DNA of 56,720 nucleotides, from positions 1 to 56,720 of the forward strand of contig JAFVPE010000019.1 in assembly GCA_017505465.1 (NCBI GenBank), in the 5' to 3' direction. Positions 36,129-44,338 of the stretch are shown piece by piece. Under the pieces are notes generated by a model. That model made no database searches and was not told where the DNA came from. It saw nothing but the letters and a program-made list of their open reading frames with translations. Numbering within the stretch: position 1 is the first letter of the stretch; each line of letters opens with the position of its first letter. Source of the DNA: Clostridia bacterium. GTDB lineage: Bacteria > Bacillota > Clostridia > Christensenellales > Borkfalkiaceae. The position numbers were made by a program, and so were the translations under genes.

Positions 36129-38135
36129 ATGAAACTTTCAACGTTGCGTTCGATTGGTGAAAAACGCGAAAAGGATTTTAATAAAATGGGAATCTTCGAG
36201 GTCGAAGACCTCGTAAGATTTTATCCGCGCGCATATCTCGATTTGACCGAACGTGCGTCGATTAAAACCGTTTACCATAACGATATGGCGCTCGTCGCCT
36301 GCCAAGTGAACCGTGTGATGCCCGTAAACTACGGCAATAAACGCAAAATGGTCAAGGCGTTTTGCTCGCAGGACGGTTTCCCGTTCACCGTCGTTTGGTT
36401 CAATCAACCGTACGTTGCGCAAAAGCTCAAAGCAGGCGAATACCTTTTCTACGGGCGCGTGCAAAATAAGTTTGGGCAAATTTCTCTTGTCAATCCCACC
36501 TTTGAAGAAATGGACAAAAATTACCGATTGAAAGGGATTGTGCCCGTCTATTCGCTCAAAGGTGCATTGAGCCAAAAGGTGGTGCGCGCCGCCGTCAAAG
36601 AAGCGATGCAAAAGTGCGATTTGCAAAGCGTAATTCCTTGGCAAATTATCCGCAAGTACGATTTGCCCGATTTGGTGCGTGCTTACTACGAAGTGCATAA
36701 CCCCACTTCCCACGAAAATAAAGACGTCGCATCCGAACGAATTGCGCTCGAGGAGTATTTCACGCTCATTTCCGCTTTCAAAATTATCAAAGGAGGCAAG
36801 GAAGAAGCCCGTTTGCATAATTATACGGTCACGGCGAGCGAAGTAAAGGAATTTTCAAGACGTTTTGGATTCGAGTTCACGGACGGACAAAAACGTGCCG
36901 TTAACGAGATTTTTGAAAACCTGTACTCGCCTACACGAATGAATAGACTTGTGCAAGGGGACGTAGGCAGCGGTAAAACGGCGGTTGCCTTGTGCGGTAT
37001 CTATATGGCGGTGAAGAGCGGCTTTACGGCAGCGTATCTCTCGCCCACCGAAGTGCTTGCCGCACAAAACTATAACGTACTCAAAAGATATTTCCCCGAA
37101 TATCGTGTCGGCTATCTTGCAGGCGGTATGACGGCGAAGGAAAAACGAGAGATGAAAACGGCGCTCAAAAACGGCGAAATCGATATCCTTTGCGGAACGC
37201 ACGCCATTTTGCAAGGGGACGTAGAGATTCCAAAGCTCTCGTTTATCGTCTGCGACGAGCAACACCGTTTCGGCGTGGCGCAGCGTAATGCGCTTGCGGA
37301 AAAGGGAGTTGGAACGGATATGCTCGTTATGAGCGCAACGCCCATTCCACGCACCCTTTCTTTGATTTTCTACGGCGATTTGGACGTTACGACAATTACG
37401 GACAAACCGAGTATTCGCCAAGAAATTTCGACGGGAATTATACCCGAAAGCAAGTACGACGATATGCTCGAATACGTGCGCAAGGAAACGGCGGCAGGTA
37501 AACAAGCCTACTTCGTTTGCGCCAAAATCGACGATGATGAAGAAGGGAGCATTATTAGTGTAACCGAGCTGTACGAAGAGCTGAAGGGGCGGTTGCCAAC
37601 CGTTCGTTTTGCGCTTTTGCACGGCAGAATGAAGGACAAGGAAAAGACGGACGTCATGACGGCGTTCAAGAATGGCGAGTACGACTGTTTGGTATCGACG
37701 ACGGTTATCGAGGTCGGTGTGGACGTTCCGAACGCAACGATTATGATTATTTATAACGCCGAGCGTTTCGGGCTTTCGCAGTTGCACCAATTGCGCGGAC
37801 GAGTAGGGCGTGGCGCGGAAAAGAGCTACTGTTTCCTGCTTATGGGCGCGGAAACGGATGCTGCAAAGGAGCGTTTGTTGACGCTCAAAAACAACACGGA
37901 CGGCTTCAAGATAGCGGAAAAGGACTTGGAAATGCGAGGCAGCGGCGATTTCTTCGGTACGCGTCAATCGGGCAAGATGTTGACGGATATCAAGAACCTG
38001 CGGTATTCGACGAGCGTTATTTTCATGGCGAAACGGCTTTCGGACGACGCGTTTGAAGGTCAGCTTGTGGACGAGCGCCTGCGTGATGCAGCAATGCGAA
38101 AATATAACAGTTTAAAAGACGTGGTATTAAACTAA
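36129..38135 (+). CDS. recG: ATP-dependent DNA helicase RecG
   Basis: A 668-residue branch-migration and fork-reversal helicase. The N-terminal OB-fold wedge domain (about 50-150) is followed by Walker A QGDVGSGKT, CDEQHRFGVAQR, MSATPIPRTL, VSTTVIEVGVDVPNA and QLRGRVGRG. The C-terminal TRG motif region (DLEMRGSGDFFGTRQSG) is intact. The start follows TTAGGAGTATAG. At 668 residues it is near normal length (about 680-690). Confidence 0.96.
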   Translation: MKLSTLRSIGEKREKDFNKMGIFEVEDLVRFYPRAYLDLTERASIKTVYHNDMALVACQVNRVMPVNYGNKRKMVKAFCSQDGFPFTVVWFNQPYVAQKLKAGEYLFYGRVQNKFGQISLVNPTFEEMDKNYRLKGIVPVYSLKGALSQKVVRAAVKEAMQKCDLQSVIPWQIIRKYDLPDLVRAYYEVHNPTSHENKDVASERIALEEYFTLISAFKIIKGGKEEARLHNYTVTASEVKEFSRRFGFEFTDGQKRAVNEIFENLYSPTRMNRLVQGDVGSGKTAVALCGIYMAVKSGFTAAYLSPTEVLAAQNYNVLKRYFPEYRVGYLAGGMTAKEKREMKTALKNGEIDILCGTHAILQGDVEIPKLSFIVCDEQHRFGVAQRNALAEKGVGTDMLVMSATPIPRTLSLIFYGDLDVTTITDKPSIRQEISTGIIPESKYDDMLEYVRKETAAGKQAYFVCAKIDDDEEGSIISVTELYEELKGRLPTVRFALLHGRMKDKEKTDVMTAFKNGEYDCLVSTTVIEVGVDVPNATIMIIYNAERFGLSQLHQLRGRVGRGAEKSYCFLLMGAETDAAKERLLTLKNNTDGFKIAEKDLEMRGSGDFFGTRQSGKMLTDIKNLRYSTSVIFMAKRLSDDAFEGQLVDERLRDAAMRKYNSLKDVVLN

Positions 38136-38160
38136 AAACTCCGCAAAAGCGGAGTTTTTG
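38134..38160 (+). terminator. Intrinsic terminator of recG
   Basis: AAAAACTCCGC-AAAA-GCGGAGTTTTTG. Confidence 0.93.
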
Positions 38161-38176
38161 CTTTCTATAAACCCAC

Positions 38177-38425
38177 AATTGGAAGTCGAGAAACTCAGTT
38201 TCTCGTGGAATCCAAAGGCAAAGCCTTTGGCGGGTGTGGGCAGCGCCCATGAAAGAAAGCCCAAACATAAGCAAGCTTCGCTTGCGTCCCATGCCGTAAG
38301 GCATTTATGCAACGAAAGTTGCGCCTATATGCCCCAACACAAGCAAGCTTCGCTTGCGCCCTATGCCGTAAGGCATTTATGCAACGAAAGTTGCGTGCGT
38401 TCATGTGCTTTATGCCGCAAGGGAA
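38177..38425 (+). repeat. Short-hairpin mosaic array after recG
   Basis: It begins GGAAGTC-CGAGAAACT-AGTTTCTCG next to recG. CAAAGGC-AAA-GCCTTTG, a GTGGGC-AGC-GCCCA(C/T) unit, GCAAGC-TTC-GCTTGC twice, ATGCC-GTAA-GGCAT twice and GCAAC-GAAA-GTTGC twice follow. A unit of about 70 bases (GCAAGC plus ATGCC plus GCAAC) is repeated in tandem. No gene seen. Confidence 0.8.
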
Positions 38426-38446
38426 ACGTTTCAAGGAGTAAAATAT

Positions 38447-38480
38447 AACGCCGCCGAGGCAACTACCTCGGCGGCGTTTA
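38447..38480. terminator. Bidirectional terminator
   Basis: AACGCCGCCGAGG-CAACTA-CCTCGGCGGCGTT, a 13-bp stem, just past the stop of the minus-strand XRE gene. Confidence 0.85.
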
Positions 38481-38483
38481 TTA

Positions 38484-38699
38484 TCATATGGAGTTGTATC
38501 CCCATAAATCGTTGGGGGTAATGTCTAAAAAGTCGCAAAGCTCTTGTATTTGTTCGTAGTTTAACTGTACTTTTCCGCTTTCATAACGGGCGTAAGCAGG
38601 CTGCAAAATTCCCATCTTTTTCGCCATATCATTTTGCGTTAAACCTTTTTCAAGTCTTGCCGCTTTAAGATTGTTTCCAATTGTTTGATTAATAGCCAT
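38484..38699 (-). CDS. XRE-family repressor
   Basis: A 71-residue single-domain HTH protein: AARLEKGLTQNDMAKKMG, with QPAYARYESGKVQLN as recognition helix. The ATG at 38699 is the likely start; a TTG seven codons upstream is also in frame. It is divergent from the gene at 38825, and three copies of one dyad lie in the gap, so autoregulation and control of the neighbour are very likely. Confidence 0.9.
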   Translation of the reverse strand: MAINQTIGNNLKAARLEKGLTQNDMAKKMGILQPAYARYESGKVQLNYEQIQELCDFLDITPNDLWGYNSI

Positions 38700-38712
38700 T
38701 TTCTTGTTGATA

Positions 38713-38800
38713 TATAACAAAAACTGTTATAATACTCCTTGTTTTTTAGTATAACATAAAGTGTTATGAAAATTCTTGACTTATAACAAATAATGTTATA
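38713..38800. promoter_or_regulatory. Three operators TATAACA-N5-TGTTATR
   Basis: Copies lie at 38713-38731 (spacer AAAAC), 38750-38768 (TAAAG, last base G) and 38782-38800 (AATAA). Centres are 37 and 32 bases apart. The third lies in the spacer of a rightward promoter (TTGACT at 38777). The arms are identical apart from one base, and the spacers differ, as expected for one dimeric repressor. Confidence 0.88.
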
Positions 38801-38824
38801 ACATAAGGGATAGGAAGGTGTTTT

Positions 38825-39142
38825 ATGAAAGAAACGGTTTACGATTTTTCTAACTTACAAGAATTATTTAACGGCTTGGATAAAAGAATACGCAATTTTC
38901 GTCGCTCGCAAGAAGCGGAAGGGTATAATAAAGAAGCGCTCGTACAAAAAAAGGAAGCACTTTTGCGCACGGCGCAAAATATTAGCATACGCGATTTAAC
39001 TCTTTTATATTACGTGAAAGGGTTGGATAGGGATGCGGCGTGTAAAATACTCCGCCTTTTGAAAAATATGTACCGTGCGAAAATGGAATTGCATAATACG
39101 TTACAGGGCGACGAAAAGAGAAAAAATAATGTTTATCCCTAA
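38825..39142 (+). CDS. Hypothetical protein divergent from an XRE repressor
   Basis: A 105-residue all-helical protein, not recognised. FSNLQELFNGLDKRIRNF, then LRTAQNISIRDLTLLYYVKGLDRDAACKILRLLKNMY. There is no signal peptide. The start follows AGGAAGGTG. The operator set places it under the divergent XRE repressor. The pattern (small repressor plus small unknown gene) resembles phage-immunity or toxin modules, but nothing in the sequence proves that. Confidence 0.65.
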   Translation: MKETVYDFSNLQELFNGLDKRIRNFRRSQEAEGYNKEALVQKKEALLRTAQNISIRDLTLLYYVKGLDRDAACKILRLLKNMYRAKMELHNTLQGDEKRKNNVYP

Positions 39143-39223
39143 AAGGTAGGGGACAGGTGCGAGTTTACTCCGTAAAAACTGCAAAAAATCCACAAAAATG
39201 TAAAAAAAATTTATCCTGTACTA

Positions 39224-39252
39224 TTGACGAAGAAAAAATTTTGTAGTATAAT
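39224..39252 (+). promoter_or_regulatory. Promoter of hisIE
   Basis: TTGACG, a 17-base spacer and TATAAT. The short leader holds ACGGAGGTAG. No T-box or leader peptide is seen. Confidence 0.82.
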
Positions 39253-39286
39253 AAAGAATGAAGGATGCTTTTACGGAGGTAGTGGT

Positions 39287-39925
39287 ATGGCAATCAAGCA
39301 AGAAACGGTAGATATCAGCAAATTTAAGTTCGATAAAGACGGACTTATTCCCGCAGTCGTTCAAGATTATGAAAGCGGCGAAGTTCTTATGCTCGTTTAT
39401 ATGAATAAAGAAGCTGTGGAAAAGACGTTTGCTACGGGCTATGCGCACTATTACAGCCGTTCTAAAAAGTCGGTTTCTAAGTTTGGCGAAAAATCAGGCA
39501 ACACGCAGGGTGTGAGAGCGATTTTCCTTGATCACGATTCCGATAGCTTGCTTTTGAAGGTAAATCAAAAGGGTAATGCGGATGCGGAAAAGAAGACTTT
39601 TACTTGTTTCCCCCGTCAACTCAAAGGGGAATACAACGACATCGGCGGCGAAATGTTCGGGCGTTTGCAACGTATCATTGCGGACGTGAAGAAGAATCCT
39701 GAAGACGGCGCTTATACGAGCTTTTTGTTCGTGCGCGGCGTGGACAGAATCGGCAAGAAGGTGGGCGAAGAAGCTGTAGAGCTTGTTATCGCTTCCAAGA
39801 ACGACGAAAAGGCAGGCGTTATCAACGAAGCGGCGGATCTTCTCTATCACGTTATGGTGCTTTTGAATGCAAAAGACGTAAAAATTTCGGAAGTTTGCGC
39901 GGAGCTTTGCAAACGTAATAGATAA
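39287..39925 (+). CDS. hisIE: HisIE: phosphoribosyl-AMP cyclohydrolase / phosphoribosyl-ATP diphosphatase with altered zinc site
   Basis: A 212-residue two-domain histidine enzyme. HisI covers residues 1-115 (DGLIPAVVQDYESGEVLML, SRSK, GEKSGNTQ) and HisE 120-212 (RIGKKVGEEAVELVIAS, EAADLLYHVMVLL; catalytic acidic residues intact). In HisI the Mg aspartates are present (DHDSD, 82-86). But the usual zinc cysteine in DCD is His83, and the Cys of the CHTG motif is Asp99 (NADAEKK). Only Cys107 of the three zinc cysteines remains. No other his gene is nearby. It may use a changed metal site, or the cyclohydrolase may be impaired. Confidence 0.88.
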   Translation: MAIKQETVDISKFKFDKDGLIPAVVQDYESGEVLMLVYMNKEAVEKTFATGYAHYYSRSKKSVSKFGEKSGNTQGVRAIFLDHDSDSLLLKVNQKGNADAEKKTFTCFPRQLKGEYNDIGGEMFGRLQRIIADVKKNPEDGAYTSFLFVRGVDRIGKKVGEEAVELVIASKNDEKAGVINEAADLLYHVMVLLNAKDVKISEVCAELCKRNR

Positions 39926-39959
39926 TTGAAATCCCCTTCATACCAAAGATAAAATTTTG

Positions 39960-39990
39960 ACGGTTCGGCAGTTGCCGAGCCGTTTTTTTT
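39960..39990 (+). terminator. Intrinsic terminator of hisIE
   Basis: ACGGTTCGGCA and TGCCGAGCCGT, then eight T. Confidence 0.93.
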
Positions 39991-40005
39991 GCGTAAAAAT
40001 GGGCG

Positions 40006-40033
40006 ACTCTACTGTGAGTAGAGTTATTTTTTC
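40006..40033 (+). terminator. Second hairpin with T run
   Basis: ACTCTACT-GTG-AGTAGAGT followed by TATTTTTT. It lies in the 360-base gap before the minD-like gene; the rest of the gap holds a promoter and one very short frame. Confidence 0.6.
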
Positions 40034-40085
40034 GCCGAGTAGAATCCTCATTTCGTCTTGTAGAGTGGTTTTTTCCACAAATAGA

Positions 40086-40113
40086 TTGCATTCTGGGAAA
40101 AATTGGGTATAAT
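40086..40113 (+). promoter_or_regulatory. Possible promoter upstream of the minD-like gene
   Basis: TTGCAT, a 16-base spacer and TATAAT. It would give a leader of about 165 bases, or drive the small frame at 40144. Confidence 0.55.
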
Positions 40114-40143
40114 AAATTGTGCAAGGCAATACACTGCAATCAA

Positions 40144-40257
40144 ATGCCGTTGAACGATCATACACGTTGTTTGGAAGAATATATTTTTTCCGAATTAGGA
40201 CACGAAATCACAAAAAACGGCAAAATATTTTCCCTGTCAAATGCTATGATACTCTAG
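40144..40257 (+). CDS. Possible 37-residue small protein
   Basis: An ATG frame ending 30 bases before the minD-like gene, with the start MPLNDHTRCLEEYIF and no ribosome site. The promoter at 40086 would start transcription about 25 bases before it. No family was recognised; it may be a remnant or non-coding. Confidence 0.25.
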   Translation: MPLNDHTRCLEEYIFSELGHEITKNGKIFSLSNAMIL

Positions 40258-40287
40258 CCAAATTAAGAATGTGCGGAGGATAAGAAT

Positions 40288-41058
40288 ATGGCAAGGAAAA
40301 TTGTTGTAACGAGCGGAAAAGGGGGCGTTGGGAAAACCACCGTCGCCGTACATCTCGCCGCTCGGCTTGCGCAAAAGGGACAGCGGGTGGTGTTGTGCGA
40401 CGCCGATTTCGGATTGAATAACGTGGACGTGACGGCAGGCGTGGAAGAGCTTGTTACCTACGACGTCGTGGACGTTATTGAAGGAAGATGCCGAGCCAAG
40501 CAAGCGCTCATTCGCCATCCCAAGTATCCGAATTTATACGTTTTGACGAGCAGTCATTCTGCTCCCGAGCGGTACGTATCTCCTCAAGCGGTAAAGGTGG
40601 TGCTTGATACGCTCTCGCCGCAGTTTGATTTTATTTTTATCGACTGTCCGGCAGGCATTGACGAAGGCTTTCACCGTGCCGTAGCGGCTGCGGAAGAGGC
40701 AATCGTCGTCACTTCGCCGAGCGTTTCCGCGCTTCGCGATGCGAATAGGGCGCTCACCTTGCTCAAAAGCTACCGTTTGCAAACCCTTTCGCTCGTTGTA
40801 AATATGGTACGCGGAGATTTGCTCGTATCGGGGGAATGTCTTACGCCCATACAAATTGCAGACCTTTTGAAGCTACCGCTTCTTGGAATACTGCCCGAAG
40901 ATTACCGTTTGAGCGAAAACGAGCTTTCTTCCCTGCATCCGTCCTTTCGCATGATGGCGAACAATCTATTGACGGGCAAGCAAAAGCTGTACGACGTGGA
41001 AAGAAAATATAGCGGACTCTTTGGCAACGTCCGTCGGGCACTTAAAAGGAGCTTGTGA
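40288..41058 (+). CDS. MinD-like P-loop ATPase
   Basis: A 256-residue ParA/MinD ATPase. The deviant Walker A GKGGVGKTT (10-18), CDADFGLNNVDV and IDCPAGID are diagnostic. The C-terminus YSGLFGNVRRALKRSL is an amphipathic membrane-targeting helix as in MinD, which favours a division-site or polar-positioning role over plasmid partition. The start follows CGGAGGATAAG. No minC is present; a small unrecognised gene is coupled directly downstream. It could also be a flagellar FlhG/FleN-type protein, but no flagellar genes are here. Confidence 0.85.
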   Translation: MARKIVVTSGKGGVGKTTVAVHLAARLAQKGQRVVLCDADFGLNNVDVTAGVEELVTYDVVDVIEGRCRAKQALIRHPKYPNLYVLTSSHSAPERYVSPQAVKVVLDTLSPQFDFIFIDCPAGIDEGFHRAVAAAEEAIVVTSPSVSALRDANRALTLLKSYRLQTLSLVVNMVRGDLLVSGECLTPIQIADLLKLPLLGILPEDYRLSENELSSLHPSFRMMANNLLTGKQKLYDVERKYSGLFGNVRRALKRSL

Positions 41059-41059
41059 C

Positions 41060-41299
41060 GTGGCGATGTATAGAGAAATGGACAAATACCTGCGAGTAAA
41101 CCAAATTTTGCAGGCGGACAAATCGGTGATGAGCGATGCTTGCAAGGCGCTGGTTTTGCAAGACTTCGCGGAAAAATTTAACGAATATTTCGACTTGATA
41201 GGCTTGCCGAGAATGACGCTCGAATGCAAAAACGGCGAATACACCGTGCAAATTGCCTTTCAAGCCGAACGAATAAAGAAATTTAACGTATTGAAATAG
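41060..41299 (+). CDS. Small protein coupled to the MinD-like ATPase (MinE-position)
   Basis: A 79-residue protein starting at the GTG at 41060, one base after the minD stop and eight after AGGAG; the ATG at 41066 is an alternative. The N-terminal half is helical (MDKYLRVNQILQADKS). The second half (KFNEYFDLIGLPRMTLECKNGEYTVQIAF) is helix then two strands. The size and place are those of MinE, but the sequence is not recognisably MinE. A MinE-like or other MinD partner is inference. Confidence 0.5.
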   Translation: MAMYREMDKYLRVNQILQADKSVMSDACKALVLQDFAEKFNEYFDLIGLPRMTLECKNGEYTVQIAFQAERIKKFNVLK

Positions 41300-41323
41300 C
41301 ACATTATTAAGGAGTATAATCAA

Positions 41324-42199
41324 ATGAAAAACAGAAAATTTGCAATCGTAACGGACTCGTCCTGCGATATGCCCAAAGAGTACTATCAGGAGCACGACGT
41401 TACGGTAGTAAACCTTGGGTTCACGATGAACAACATCAACTACGAAGGGGATGGCGGCGAGCAAATCAGCGAAAAGGATTTCTACAATAAGCTCCGTGAA
41501 GGGAGTATGCCTACGACCTATCAAATCACGTCGGAAATGGCAAAAACCAAAATTGAGCCTATCCTTGAACAAGGAAAAGACGTGCTTGTTGTTGCGTTCT
41601 CGTCGGGGCTTTCGGGTACGGCAGGTAGTTTCATGATTGCCGCGCGTGAAATGGAAGAAACGCACAAGGGTAGAAAGGTGACGGTTGTCGATTCCCTTTG
41701 CGCGTCTATGGGCGAAGGCTTGCTTTTGGATTACGTGATTAAGAAAGCAGACAGCGGCGCTAGCCTTGAAGAAACGGCGCAGTATGCCGAGGAAATTAAG
41801 AAAAATATTTGCCATCACTTCACGGTGGATAATTTGTTCCACTTAAAGCGTGGGGGAAGATGCTCGTCCACGACGGCAATTATCGGTTCGATTTTGAAAA
41901 TCAAGCCCGTTATGCACGTCAACGACGACGGTAAATTGATCGTAGTGAGCAAGGCGATGGGCAGAAAGAAGGCGATTGCTTGTTTGGTGGAAAGAATGAT
42001 GAATTCCATTGACGTAGACGCAAACGAACCCATTTTCATTAGCCACGGCGATTGTATCGAAGACGCAGAATATTTGAGCTCCCTTGTAAAGGCAAAATTG
42101 CCCAACGCAGACATTACGATTCATTATATTGGCGCAGTAATCGGTACGCACTCTGGTTGCGGTACACTTGCGCTCTTCCACAAAGGAAAAAACAGATAA
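41324..42199 (+). CDS. DegV family fatty-acid-binding protein (FakB-like)
   Basis: A 291-residue DegV protein. IVTDSSCDMP (residues 7-16) is the family's opening motif. SSGLSGTAGSF binds the fatty-acid carboxylate, and VDNLFHLKRGGR with IIGSILKIKPVM is typical. DegV/FakB proteins present fatty acids to the kinase FakA, encoded at 33861. The start follows AAGGAG. Confidence 0.92.
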   Translation: MKNRKFAIVTDSSCDMPKEYYQEHDVTVVNLGFTMNNINYEGDGGEQISEKDFYNKLREGSMPTTYQITSEMAKTKIEPILEQGKDVLVVAFSSGLSGTAGSFMIAAREMEETHKGRKVTVVDSLCASMGEGLLLDYVIKKADSGASLEETAQYAEEIKKNICHHFTVDNLFHLKRGGRCSSTTAIIGSILKIKPVMHVNDDGKLIVVSKAMGRKKAIACLVERMMNSIDVDANEPIFISHGDCIEDAEYLSSLVKAKLPNADITIHYIGAVIGTHSGCGTLALFHKGKNR

Positions 42200-42216
42200 A
42201 GAGAAAAGAGAAAGAA

Positions 42217-42250
42217 AAAAGCGGCGTTTTTGAACGCCGCTTTCGGTTTT
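42217..42250. terminator. Terminator between convergent degV and ktrA
   Basis: AAAGCGGCGTT-TTTTG-AACGCCGCTTT, flanked by A's and T's on both sides. Confidence 0.85.
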
Positions 42251-42259
42251 ATAAAAGAC

Positions 42260-42907
42260 TTATTTATCTGCAAATGCAAGGATTTTTTCCGTTTTGCCAA
42301 ATACCAACATATGATCTCCCGCTTCAAAAATGTAGTTGGCATCCATATTGTCTACGACCGTATTGCCCTTTTTGACGGTAAGGATATTCAAGCCGTATTT
42401 TTTGCGGGGATTGAGGTCGATCAATTTCCTACCTGCCCATTTTGTTGGAACGGAAATTTCAAAAATGGAATACTCGTCGTTGAGTTCTATATAATCAAAA
42501 ACCTTTGCGGAGTTAAGCTTGATTGCGAGCTTTTCTGCAATATCGCGGTCTGGATATACGACTTCGTCTGCGCCGTTGCGCAGAAGGAATTTCTTTTGAA
42601 TTTCCGTCGTTGCGCGAGAAACCACGTGCTTTGCGCCTAATTCTTTCAACAAAGACGTAATTTCCAAAGAGGATTGGAAGTCGTCCCCGATTGCCACCAC
42701 GCAAGCGTCGAACGAGGGAATATCCAAAGAACGCAGATTATCCTCATTCATACAGTTGGTAATCAATGCGTCCGTATATTTCGTTGCAAGCTGATTGATT
42801 TTATCCTCGCTTTTGTCTGCAATCATAACTTCATCGCCCATACGCAACAGTTCTTCGCCAAGCGTTTGTCCGAATTTTCCCATACCGATTAATAATATAG
42901 ATTTCAT
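42260..42907 (-). CDS. ktrA: Potassium uptake regulatory subunit (KtrA/TrkA, RCK)
   Basis: A 215-residue cytosolic gating ring protein. RCK_N: ILLIGMGKFGQTLGEELL (Rossmann GxGxxG) with Asp at the end of strand two (IADKS). RCK_C (TrkA_C) covers about 135-215. It binds nucleotides or c-di-AMP and gates the membrane subunit encoded just upstream on the same strand. AAGGGG precedes the ATG. Confidence 0.94.
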   Translation of the reverse strand: MKSILLIGMGKFGQTLGEELLRMGDEVMIADKSEDKINQLATKYTDALITNCMNEDNLRSLDIPSFDACVVAIGDDFQSSLEITSLLKELGAKHVVSRATTEIQKKFLLRNGADEVVYPDRDIAEKLAIKLNSAKVFDYIELNDEYSIFEISVPTKWAGRKLIDLNPRKKYGLNILTVKKGNTVVDNMDANYIFEAGDHMLVFGKTEKILAFADK

Positions 42908-42922
42908 AATATACCCCTTAAA

Positions 42923-44299
42923 TTAGCCTATCAATAAAGTGCCGAGCGGTTTACGCATAGCGTCCGCGCTCTTTTTTTCGCCAAATGCAAGTCCGATTGT
43001 CAAAATGCCCACGCGTCCCATGTACATCAATAATATAAGAATGATTTTTGAAGCGACGGAAAGGGTAGGGGTTAAGCTCAACGATAAACCGACCGTCCCC
43101 ATTGCCGACACCGTTTCAAAAATGACGGCGGGCAGCGTTGCCGTTGGATTATTCCGTTCAATTGCACAGATGGTAATCGTTGCTACGATTACGATAAATA
43201 AGCAGGATACGAATACCGCTAAAGCTTGCCGAAGCAGAGAATCATCAATTCTGCGTCTGCCGAGCTCGATGTCTTTTTTATCTCGAAACACGGTAAGTAT
43301 TCCCATAAAAATAACGAAGAAGGTGGTAATCTTAATGCCGCCTGCCGTCGAACCGGAGCTGCCGCCGATAAACATCAAAATGACGGTGAGTATATAACTG
43401 CTATCCGAATACGCCGCCATATTTACCGTATTAAAGCCTGCTGTGCGCGGCGTGATTGCGCTAAAGAGAGAAACGAGTAATTTTTCTCCGAACGAATATT
43501 CTTGAAATACGGGATTCGTGGGATTTCCCCATTCAAAAAGCATAAACAAAGCGGTAGGCACGATAACGAGAATTGTCGTCATCAACAAAACTACCTTGGT
43601 ATGCAGACGAAATTTTTTCAGACGGAATTTGCAGTTCAGTAAGTCATCCCATACACAGAAACCCAAACCGCCAATTAAAATCAAGCCGGCGATCGTTAGG
43701 GAAACGAGAGGGTCGGTGGCGTATGCGGTAAAGGAACTAAATTTCCCGTTGCCGAGCACGCCGCCCATTAAATCGAAGCCTGCGTTGCAAAACGCGGAAA
43801 CGGAATGCCACACGGCGTAATAAATCCCTTTTCCGACTCCGAATTGCGGTATGAAACGAATGGATAACAATATTGCGCCCAAGCCCTCAAAAATCAACGT
43901 TCCGATAAGCAAACGTTTAAACAAACGCCAAATATTATTGCGGCGTTCTTCACCTGCCGCCACCATTAGAATTTTACTCGTGGTCAGCCCCATATTTTTG
44001 CCAAACACACTGAGCAAAATGGTAACGAAGGTCATAAAGCCCAAGCCGCCGAGTTGTATTAAGCAAATGATGACGATTTGCCCAAACAAGCTCCAATGGG
44101 TGTTCGTATCGTAAGTAACGAGGCCCGTTACGCAGGTCGCCGAGGTGGACGTAAAAAGAGCGTTTAGAAAGCTCGTGCTTTCGCCTTCCTTGGTGGCAAA
44201 GGGCAATCGCAGTAAAATTGCCCCGGCGATGATGACGAGGAAAAACCCTAGGGCAAGAAATTGCCACGTCGTCATTTTTGTCCGAATTTTTTTGTTCAT
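42923..44299 (-). CDS. ktrB: Potassium transporter membrane subunit (KtrB/TrkH)
   Basis: A 458-residue channel-like potassium transporter with four pore repeats. The filter glycines are visible in TCVTGLV, AFCNAGFD, RTAGFNTV and MGTVGLS. The likely start is the ATG at 44299 (MNKKIRTKMT). Its promoter -10 ends only ten bases before this ATG, and there is no ribosome site, so the mRNA should have a leader of about four bases or fewer. ktrA follows after 15 bases. Confidence 0.94.
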   Translation of the reverse strand: MNKKIRTKMTTWQFLALGFFLVIIAGAILLRLPFATKEGESTSFLNALFTSTSATCVTGLVTYDTNTHWSLFGQIVIICLIQLGGLGFMTFVTILLSVFGKNMGLTTSKILMVAAGEERRNNIWRLFKRLLIGTLIFEGLGAILLSIRFIPQFGVGKGIYYAVWHSVSAFCNAGFDLMGGVLGNGKFSSFTAYATDPLVSLTIAGLILIGGLGFCVWDDLLNCKFRLKKFRLHTKVVLLMTTILVIVPTALFMLFEWGNPTNPVFQEYSFGEKLLVSLFSAITPRTAGFNTVNMAAYSDSSYILTVILMFIGGSSGSTAGGIKITTFFVIFMGILTVFRDKKDIELGRRRIDDSLLRQALAVFVSCLFIVIVATITICAIERNNPTATLPAVIFETVSAMGTVGLSLSLTPTLSVASKIILILLMYMGRVGILTIGLAFGEKKSADAMRKPLGTLLIG

Positions 44300-44309
44300 A
44301 ACTATACTT

Positions 44310-44338
44310 ATTATATAATCCTTTTTACAGCTTGTCAA
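44310..44338 (-). promoter_or_regulatory. Promoter of ktrB-ktrA, overlapping the trmO stop
   Basis: On the minus strand: TTGACA, a 17-base spacer and TATAAT, then ten bases to the ATG. The TGA inside TTGACA is the trmO stop codon. Confidence 0.85.
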
